Shown in pieces: positions 57,264 through 64,000 of a DNA stretch of 64,000 nucleotides. Positions within the stretch are counted from its first letter, which is position 1; every line of letters starts with the position of its first letter. Source of the stretch: Chromera velia. Lineage: Eukaryota > Sar > Chromeraceae. The DNA lies in assembly GCA_018398765.1 (NCBI GenBank), contig JAHBMJ010004597.1:14260-78259 (forward strand), given 5' to 3'. The notes under the pieces were generated by a model. The model saw nothing but the letters and a program-made list of their open reading frames with translations. It had not been told where the DNA came from and searched no databases. A program made the translations under genes and the position numbers.

Positions 57264-60200
57264 GAAGCACGTTGTGTTCGGAAAGGTGATCAAGGGCCAC
57301 GACGTTCTAGACGCCCTTGAGAACGTTGACCTGAATGGCCACACTCCTGAAGAGGTCGGCATGACATGGCATGTTATTCTTCGATGGATGGATGGATGGA
57401 TGGATGGATGGAGTTTGTGTGGAGGGGGTTTACCTGACTTGTGCTGGGCGTTCTTCTTTCTCTCAGTCCATCTTGCCCTCCCCGTGACTTTCTGTTCTTC
57501 GTTCTGTTGAGGAAAAACCAGGACAGAGCGGCAATGGTAGCGTTTGCACGTTTTGAGTGTGCATGCCTCGCTTCCTGTCTTCATGTCTGCCTGCCTATCG
57601 GCGCAAGCCTGAGTTAAAAATACGCTTATCTAATTCTCTGTCCCGGTCCCTTTGCAGCCTGTGCTGATCAAACGATGCGGTGAACTTGAGATCCAACAAC
57701 CGAAGAAAGATAAGAAATCTGGTGAGCATGATGAGGCTGATGGTCAAAGTGGCGCCAGTCGCTGTCCTTGGATGTCCTTCTTTTTCTTTTTCTTTCTGTG
57801 CTTCTCTTCTCCTCTTCTCTTTTGCATTCATTCCTTTCTTTCTCTTTGCCCGTCTATCTCCTGTCCTGTCTGCGGGCCTCTCTGCACGCTTTGCCGTGAT
57901 AGCTTCTTACTTTTCTTTTCCTTCCGTTTCCACATCCTCTCCTTTCCTTTCCTTGTTCCGTTCCGTTGATTCTTTCCGTAGGCCGCTTCGGTTGACCTCT
58001 TTTCTGATTTTGCTCGTCTGGAGTTCTCTCTCTCTCTCCCTCTCTCTGGCTTTGGAAGGAGCAGAGGAAGAATGAGGGGAAATCACAAAGGGAGAACAGA
58101 GAATGCAGGGAGGGAGCACACGTTGATGATGCAAAGACATTCATTCTTTTATCTTCTCTGAATCAATGCCTCTCTCTTCTTTCTCACGACTGCAGAAGCC
58201 GAAGGGCACCGACTTGTGTCAGGCAACACATCTGAGGGAGAAGTGAGGGACCGCGAGGGGCCCGGGGCGGCAGCTGCTGCAGCGGGTGGGGGTGGGGGTT
58301 CTTCAGGTTCTCCTTCGCCGTCCCCGGGCAGGAAAGGAAGGGGGAGGTCGCTTGAGCGTTCCGCCTCCCGATCTGTATCGGGGGGGGGCAAGGTAGAAAA
58401 GGAAAGGGGAGGAGAGGGGGGGAAGGGGATGAAGGCGAAAAGAGGCAGGTCTCCTGGAGGCCCCCAAACTGCGTCTTCCTCTTCATCGCGTCCGTCGTCT
58501 CGCTCTTCCTCCCCGTCCTCCAATTCAGACTCCGACTCCGACTCTTCATCAGAGGAAGACCGGAAGAGAAAGAAGGTACGTCGGTCGGTTGGTCGGTCAG
58601 GAAGGAAGCCTCACTCACTCACTTCATGCACGCGTTGTTCCTTTGGCGCATGCATCAAGAAGAATGCATGTCCGCGACTGGATTTATTGAACGTGTGAAG
58701 TACCGGCTCGGGGGTTTGTCGAATGTTCAACCAGACAACATACTCGCTACCCCCGATTTTTAATGTTCGCTTCTGCCCGTTTGTTCGTCGGGTCGATGGC
58801 AGTATTTGAACTGAGAACATCTTGGGCATCTGGCGCAAAAGCAGCCTGCTCACTGAATTGAAGGGGGAAAAATGCAAGGAAGGAGAGGTGGGCAATACGC
58901 GCTGGGATCAGCTGTTCTGTGTCACGTTGATGCGCACGTGTATTGTATCCATCTGCCTTCTGTCTTTTCTCTTTCTGATGTGTGTCTGCAGAAGGCGAGC
59001 AAGAAGAAAAAGAAGAAGAGTCGATCGAAGAGCAAGAAGAGAGACCGAAAGAAGAAAGAAAAGAGAAAGAGGAAAAAGGGAGACAAGAAGAAGAAAAAAG
59101 ACAGTGCCCGCAAGGACAGTGAGAGTGAGGACGAGAGAAGCCCCAAGAGAGGCTCGAAACGTCGAAAGGAGGGCTCTGGTTCGGACTTGGAAGGGGAAGA
59201 CTCAGACAGCAGAGCAAATGGAAACCCCCCACCAGTCAGTTCCTTTCTTCATCACGTGAGACGGGGAACGAGCTTGCCCCTGACCGGATCTCAGAGTGCA
59301 TTCTCATGCCATCCATCTGCCTTTTCTAAAGTCTATGAGCGTTGTCTTCTTGTTATGAACCTCTTGTCAGTTACCCCTTCTTTAAGGGTTGTACCTTTCA
59401 GATCGTTCCATGTAGCTTTTCCCGCTGGGCGCCCTCACTCATGATCAGGCTGCAAAGAGGGAGCACGCACGCACGCATGCGACCCTTTCTTCCTCTTCTT
59501 TTTCTGTCCGTCCATCTTTGAATCTCCCTCCCTCTCCCCCTGTTCGTCAACTTCTTCCTGTGCAATATTCTGACACTAATGCTGCCACCTCCCCTTTGCC
59601 TGCCTGCCGGCCCTCTTGCTTGACGCGTGCAGCCGATCGTGACCCCCGACGGTCGCGTCTTCAGAGGCCGGAAGTTCCGGGGATACGAGGAGGAGTCGGA
59701 GTGGGACAGGAAGAGGAGGATGAAGTGGGAGGACAAACAGGCAGAGAAGATATGGAGAGACAAATACGAGAGGGAGAGGAGAGGCGGAGGGTACCCCAGG
59801 GGCAAAGGAGGCAGAGACAGCCCCCCCCGAGATCGGTACGGAGACAGAGACAGGTACGGGTACCGAGACAGAGACAGAGACCCGGACTACTACAGGGGAA
59901 GGGGGCCCGAGATAATCAGAAGACGCGACTCTGACTATGACAGAGACAGAGACAGAAGCCGCAGTCGAGACGGTGACAGTAGACGGAGAGAGAGGGGGAG
60001 AGGAGAGGACTCGACTCGTTTGAGAAGGAGGGAGTCCGGTGAAGATTTGAGAGAAGATGAGGAAGGAGATGAGACCACAAGAGAACACCCGCGTCCGATC
60101 ATTCTCAGAACCCGAGAAGAGGTCCACGCAGCAGGAGGGGGAGAAGGAGAGCCCCCCCCCCGTGAGTCTCCCCGTGTGATCCTGCGTCCCCGTCCCGGTG

Positions 60201-60586
60201 TGGCCTCTCTCGGACAGTCTCGTGTTCGTTTGGAGAAGCGAAAGGACGGGGAAGAGGGAGGGGAAGGAGAGGGTGTGGAGAAAGAAGGAGAAGAGACGAT
60301 CGAAGAAATCAATGAGGAAGGCAGTTCTCCCGTGCAGGGAGAGGAGGAAGGTGGGGTGGGAGATGACGGTGGGATGGAAATAGACATAGAGGACGAGTTT
60401 GAGGTAGAGCGTTATGTCGCCCCTGACGACACAATTGACCCAGACGAATCCCTCCGAGCCTTCCTGACGACTCCTGTTGATTCCCTGCAGGGGGGGGGAG
60501 AGGAAGAAGAGAAAGGAATGAGGGGAGGAGACGAAGATGGGGAGGAATTGAGGGGGCCTGAGGAGGCAGACGAGGAGTCGGATTGA
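55196..60586 (+). CDS. SR-type cyclophilin (PPIG-like peptidyl-prolyl isomerase)
   Basis: Cyclophilin with a long Arg/Ser/Lys tail, the PPIG/SR-cyclophilin plan; relatives catalyse prolyl isomerisation in nuclear speckles and bind splicing factors. Exons: 55196-55283, 55601-55737, 56022-about 56060, about 56313-56348, 56752-56831, 57264-57354, 57658-57721, 58196-58575, 58992-59234, 59633-60586; ~703 aa. Domain: [55 protein letters not shown] (catalytic Arg and Phe), [33 protein letters not shown] and IKRCGEL. The Trp of CypA is His, as in PPIG. The tail has Gly/Ser, RS/SD, Lys-rich and RD/RY-repeat parts, then a Glu-rich end. The boundary of exons 3 and 4 is unresolved: a (GT)n tract abuts [12 protein letters not shown] and the expected 'YGG.FEDE' is missing. 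Confidence 0.9.
56253..56312. repeat. (GT)n abutting a cyclophilin exon
   Basis: About 30 uninterrupted GT units end exactly where the conserved GAA AAC TTC (ENF) codons begin. No AG dinucleotide occurs within the tract, so the acceptor must lie upstream or the repeat is translated as Val-Cys. Confidence 0.9.
56862..56925. repeat. (TTCC)n in a cyclophilin intron
   Basis: Tetranucleotide tract just downstream of exon 5 of the cyclophilin gene. Confidence 0.9.
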
Positions 60587-60936
60587 GTCAGTGAGTGGAT
60601 GGGTGGGTGGGTAAACAAATTGATGGGGGAATGCGTTCATTGATTGGTTCATGACAGAATCGATCGACCGACGAGGAAGAGGGTGAAGAGAGCTAGGGAA
60701 TCTGAAATCAAAGGAGAAGCGGGGCACGGGTAACGGCAGTCTACTGCAAGTCTGTCTACACGTACCTGCTTTCTTCTCAAGTTCCCGGCCACCTCTTATT
60801 GCCTGCCATGGTCCCTGTCTGGCTGACTGACTTGTCACCTGCGACTCTGCCCCTTATTTTTCTTCCCTTCCTCTCCCTAGAATGGGGGGGGCGGCGTATT
60901 CTCAGGGGTGGATCGAACCTCCCCCTTGGGATCCTC

Positions 60937-61227
60937 TCATGCAGACTCCTCTGTCTGTGTCTTGATTGAATTCATGAACTCACTCATGAACATGCACTGT
61001 TTCTTTGTGGGTTCAGTTCCCGTCGTTGCGTCTCTCGTGGAGATGTATTTATTGTACGGTATGGAACACAGCAATCCTTCCCTAGTCAATTGGTCCACCT
61101 GGAATGGACTCATGCAGAATTCAATTAATTGTGCTCTCAGATCGGCAGTACATGCATTTGCAATTTTCTGGATTTGTGGCAGCTCCCGCAATGCTTCGCT
61201 TGCTCTGAAGTTTGGGCCAATTATCAT
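60937..61227 (-). CDS. Hypothetical 96-aa ORF or terminal exon
   Basis: A minus-strand ORF with a true ATG (61227) reads MIIGPNFRASEALRELPQIQ, then KIANACTADLRAQLIEFC and VDQLTREGLLCSIPYNKYIS, ending at TGA (60937-60939). Composition is balanced and helical, unlike the surrounding simple repeats, so it looks like real coding DNA. The opposite-strand ORF over the same bases is hydrophobic and less convincing. No family is recognised. It could be a complete small gene or the last exon of a gene starting further right; it converges on the cyclophilin gene. Confidence 0.4.
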   Translation of the reverse strand: MIIGPNFRASEALRELPQIQKIANACTADLRAQLIEFCMSPFQVDQLTREGLLCSIPYNKYISTRDATTGTEPTKKQCMFMSEFMNSIKTQTEESA

Positions 61228-61315
61228 TAACTCTCGCCGTCAGTCCTGCTGCTGACTTTTTTCAATGCAGTGGCTTTTTATAACTGATGTATTGTCTGTG
61301 TTGTCTGTCTCTGTG

Positions 61316-61346
<31 letters not shown>

Positions 61347-61440
61347 CTTTCTTCCTATTTTTCTCTTTCTTTCTCTCTCTCTTTTTCTCTCTCTTTCCCT
61401 CCCTCCCTCCCTCCCTCGGAGTCCCTCTCCCTCTCCCTCC

Positions 61441-61472
<32 letters not shown>

Positions 61473-61476
61473 GTGC
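61316..61476. repeat. GT, TTTC and CT microsatellites
   Basis: Successive (GT)n, TTTC-rich, (TCCC)n and (CT)n tracts. Confidence 0.95.
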
Positions 61477-61479
61477 TAG

Positions 61480-61990
61480 GCTAGCGGATGCAATCCGACG
61501 TTGAATCCGTAGCGGCCGGCGGCCGGTCCTAGCGATGCTGCATTATGCCTTTTCGATCCTTCTCGCATCGATCAATCGATTGATGACCTAGCGATCAGTG
61601 TGTTCCACATGCTATACAGAAGTGGGAGGTAATACTAGCGGTTTAGGCTAGGGTTTAGGTAGGTTTAGGAGTAAGCTGCTAGCGGATGCAATCCATGGCG
61701 GCCGGCGTAGCCTGTCTTAGGTTAGGTTAGGCTAGGTCGTAGGCCTAGCCGTACGTAATACTACGTATACTGCATCATGTCTTCTCACATCGATCGATCA
61801 ATTGATGACCTATCAATTGTGTTCCGGATGCTATACAGAAGTGGGAGGTAATAGTAGGTAATAGTAGTGGTAAGTAGGGGTCTAGGAGCAAACTGCTAGC
61901 AGATGCAATCCGTGGTAGCTGGAGACTGGTCCTATAGGCATGCTGCATCATGTCTTCGTGCATCAATCCATCGATATTGATCACCATGGT
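61480..61990. repeat. ~200-bp tandem repeat, about 2.5 copies, with telomere-like motif
   Basis: GCTAGCGGATGCAATCC recurs at 61480, 61678 and (one mismatch) 61895, giving periods of 198 and 217 bp. Each copy carries CATCGAT…CAATTGATGACCTA-like and ATGCTATACAGAAGTGGGAG motifs; the third is partial. Between copies one and two lies TAGGGTTTAGGTAGGTTTAG (about 61650-61669), resembling degenerate TTTAGGG telomere repeats. No coding capacity. Confidence 0.8.
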
Positions 61991-62795
61991 CTGGAAAGTG
62001 TATGACCTGGAAAGCGAAGCTCTGGAGGGCACTAGAGGGCACTTAAAAACAATTGTTCAGGGACTGCGTGGCGATGTATGCATGATTTCCGAGTAAATTT
62101 GGATGAAAAAGTGAGAGTGCCAGGGCTTAAACCAACAACCTCGACTACCCCAAAATTCGCTTTCCGGGCTATTCGCACGCCTTGCGTGCATCAGATAGCT
62201 AGAGGGCACTTACAAAACTCTACTGGGAGCCACTTTGCATGCACACTAACCGTTCATGACGCATGTAGCCTCGGGCGCGTACAGACCGCTCATGACGCAA
62301 GCAGTTTTTTACAGTTTTTCTGACGATTAAAAATTGACGCACGCATTTTGATACCCCGGAAAGATTGCTGAGGGGGCACTTAACACAACTCAAGTGCTTC
62401 GGGGTCCATAGGTAATTTCGCTTTCCGGGCCATTCGCACGTAGTGCGTCAGATGCATCTAGCTAGCTGTACGTGTCCCCGCGATGTCGCCGCCTGGCGCC
62501 CATGCATGCGTACGTGTTGCCACGTGTTGTTTGATCCGATGGATCTCGAGCCTCGACGAATCTTTGAAGAAATTCATAGAAATTCAACTTTGGTCATGAC
62601 ATGCAACCAAGCTGTTGGCTGATCAGTATATCGATATATGCTGTAACATCATGTAACATCTGTCGCTCCAGAGACGCAGGAGAGTGAGGCTCTTTTTTTG
62701 AAGCTTGCGCACAGTTAATTTGGGGTGGAAGCACGACCGCTACAACCTCGTCAGTAAATATCCACTTTTCTCGTGAAGCTCCACTGCCTGGATCA
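61991..62795. other. Intergenic DNA with a duplicated motif
   Basis: TTCGCTTTCCGGGC, followed a few bases on by CATTCGCACG-like and GTGCGT…CAGAT sequence, occurs near 62156 and again near 62411. AGAGGGCACTTA-like motifs recur at about 62030, 62203 and 62373. This looks like a diverged short interspersed repeat; no gene seen. Confidence 0.5.
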
Positions 62796-64000
62796 ATGAC
62801 AGCCAAAGACGCTGACACACTACTGGATGTCTTGGCAGCCAGTGGAGTCTTGGGGATTCGAAAGTTTTGGAAGCTCTCCTCAGTCTCGAAGAAGCTCCTC
62901 CAGTTGAGGGACGATACATCGACTTTCGGTCTTGGTAGCGTGTGTACTGTTTTCTTTTCAGTCTCTGAGAGGGAGGAAGTGCTCAGGTTCCTTGACGGTT
63001 GCTTCGATCGCGACAACTTGAAGGGTTTGCAGCAGGTTCTCGCTCTCAGAGGGGTGTCTGGATGTTATCCCTTCCTCTTGAGACGGGTGCTGGAGAGAAA
63101 TCCCAACGCTGTGTAGTGCATCAAGTATTTGACAGAGAAGGGAGTGACGCCCTCTTGTGTAGAGCTGCCGCACGAATCAATCGAAACGCTCACGACTGAG
63201 CATTTGATTCACATGATCAAGCACGGACTTGTTCACCCAAACTCGTTTCTTTTCAGGAATGACTTCTCATTTTGTGACCCAATCCTCTCGTGCTGCATCG
63301 ACAGAGGTCGATTTGACCTTGCAGAGGTGCTCCTTGAATCGGGTGCCCATGTCGACATTTGTGGTTGGTCTATGCAGACCACTGCGATTCGATGCGGCTC
63401 TTCGCCTCTCCAGATGCTGGTTTATCGTCTTGCAACCATGAGAGGAGGCAACAACGGGGTGAAACGGCGAGAGGGGCTCTCTCTTCTTCGTCGCCTGGCC
63501 GAGGCATCGAAAGAGATGGGGTGCCTTGGGTGGAAGCTCCGTCGGGTGGAGACGGTGCAGCAGACTCTTTTCCTTACAGAGCATGATTGTAACGCTCTGC
63601 AGCTTGCGTGTCTCCTACGAGACGCTGAGGTGGCAAGGGTGTTGGGCGAGGCGGTGCACAGTGGTGCGGAGGGGGTGGAGCTCTGTTCTTTCTTGTTTGC
63701 TGCTGAGCAGTCTGTGTCTGGGCACAGAAGCGATGCAGAGCTCGACCTCGAATGCGCAGAAACGTTGTTGCAACTGGAGGGACTTGGGCTGTTGGATCTA
63801 GACACTGTGAACAGAGAAGGCGACACGCCTTTGTCCCTTGCATGTAAACGGGGAATGGAAAAGACTGCTGAAGCTCTTTTGAAAATGGGGGCATTGCCGA
63901 GGAAAGGTAGATGGAAGGGGAGGGCGGGGGGGCATAGGCCCACCATTCGCTCGCCGTTGTTCGTTTCCCTCGTCCAGCGCCAGTCCGAATCCCTCGTCTC
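62796..64000 (+). CDS. Ankyrin-repeat-like protein with an in-frame TAG; continues past the window
   Basis: From ATG at 62796 the frame reads MTAKDADTLLDVLAASGVLG and on for 106 codons to TAG at 63114-63116. The same frame is then open, without any other stop, to base 64000. Ankyrin-type helices are visible downstream: DPILSCCIDRGRFDLAEVLL then ESGAHVD (about 63280-63355), and NREGDTPLSLACKRGMEKTA then EALLKMGALPRKG (about 63809-63905), matching the 'G.TPL.LA...G......LL..GA' consensus. LQLACLLRDAEVARVL is a weaker repeat. Ankyrin repeats mediate protein binding; no catalytic domain is visible. The two halves share texture, so the TAG looks like a nonsense change, a base-call error or a readthrough site, and the gene may be a recent pseudogene. 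No intron joins the halves convincingly. Confidence 0.7.

Noticed and set aside
60908-61255. 115-aa plus-strand ORF opposite the 96-aa minus-strand ORF
   Set aside because: Hydrophobic, irregular composition; the minus-strand reading is more protein-like.
62078-62170. Possible tRNA gene on the minus strand
   Set aside because: Only a B-box-like GGTTTAAGCCC is visible; no cloverleaf with a proper acceptor stem could be drawn.

Overview
The window is nuclear DNA from a unicellular eukaryote with small, intron-rich genes in a repeat-laden genome. Introns are mostly 150-700 bp. Acceptors are almost always TGCAG, donors are often GTCAGT, and simple repeats are everywhere. A Ty1/copia LTR element, LINE remnants, small inverted-repeat elements and a degenerate telomere-like TTTAGGG patch are present. 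The gene set and style fit an alveolate or chromerid-like alga, but that assignment is inference. No bacterial or organellar genes, rRNA genes, convincing tRNA genes or CRISPR arrays were seen.

Layout. 0-3.4 kb: 3' part of an unrecognised + strand gene. 3.4-4.8 kb: AT-rich DNA with a 342-bp element carrying 8-bp target duplications, then simple repeats. 5.1-5.9 kb: an orphan MAP-kinase exon next to a small unknown minus-strand gene. 7.2-18.7 kb: a 24-exon SAMHD1-like dNTP triphosphohydrolase gene. 19-21.2 kb: a 2.2-kb imperfect palindrome of tandem repeats. 21.2-34.5 kb: AT-rich, mobile-element-derived DNA with unassigned ORF remnants, a GTGA array, a 549-bp foldback element and a LINE remnant. 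34.8-37.1 kb: a minus-strand prolyl-4-hydroxylase-like dioxygenase. 37.9-38.2 kb: a PLAC8-family gene. 39.3-39.6 kb: a second LINE 3' end. 39.8-46.9 kb: a broken Ty1/copia element with a nested foldback insertion. 49.7-54.2 kb: a minus-strand gene for a 2'-5'-oligoadenylate-synthetase/DZF-like protein whose catalytic residues appear lost. 55.2-60.6 kb: an SR-type cyclophilin of the PPIG class. 61.5-62.5 kb: tandem repeats. 62.8 kb to the end: an ankyrin-like gene interrupted by one in-frame TAG and running off the window.

How the genes relate. The OAS-like and cyclophilin genes are divergent and share a ~1-kb upstream region; the dioxygenase and PLAC8 genes are also divergent, ~0.75 kb apart. 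SAMHD1 and OAS are both nucleotide-based antiviral factors in animals. Finding relatives of both within 50 kb is intriguing, but repeats and unrelated genes separate them and nothing here proves a joint function. Gene models were spliced by hand by requiring phase-consistent GT-AG junctions and family-like protein continuity; no alignment or transcript data were used.
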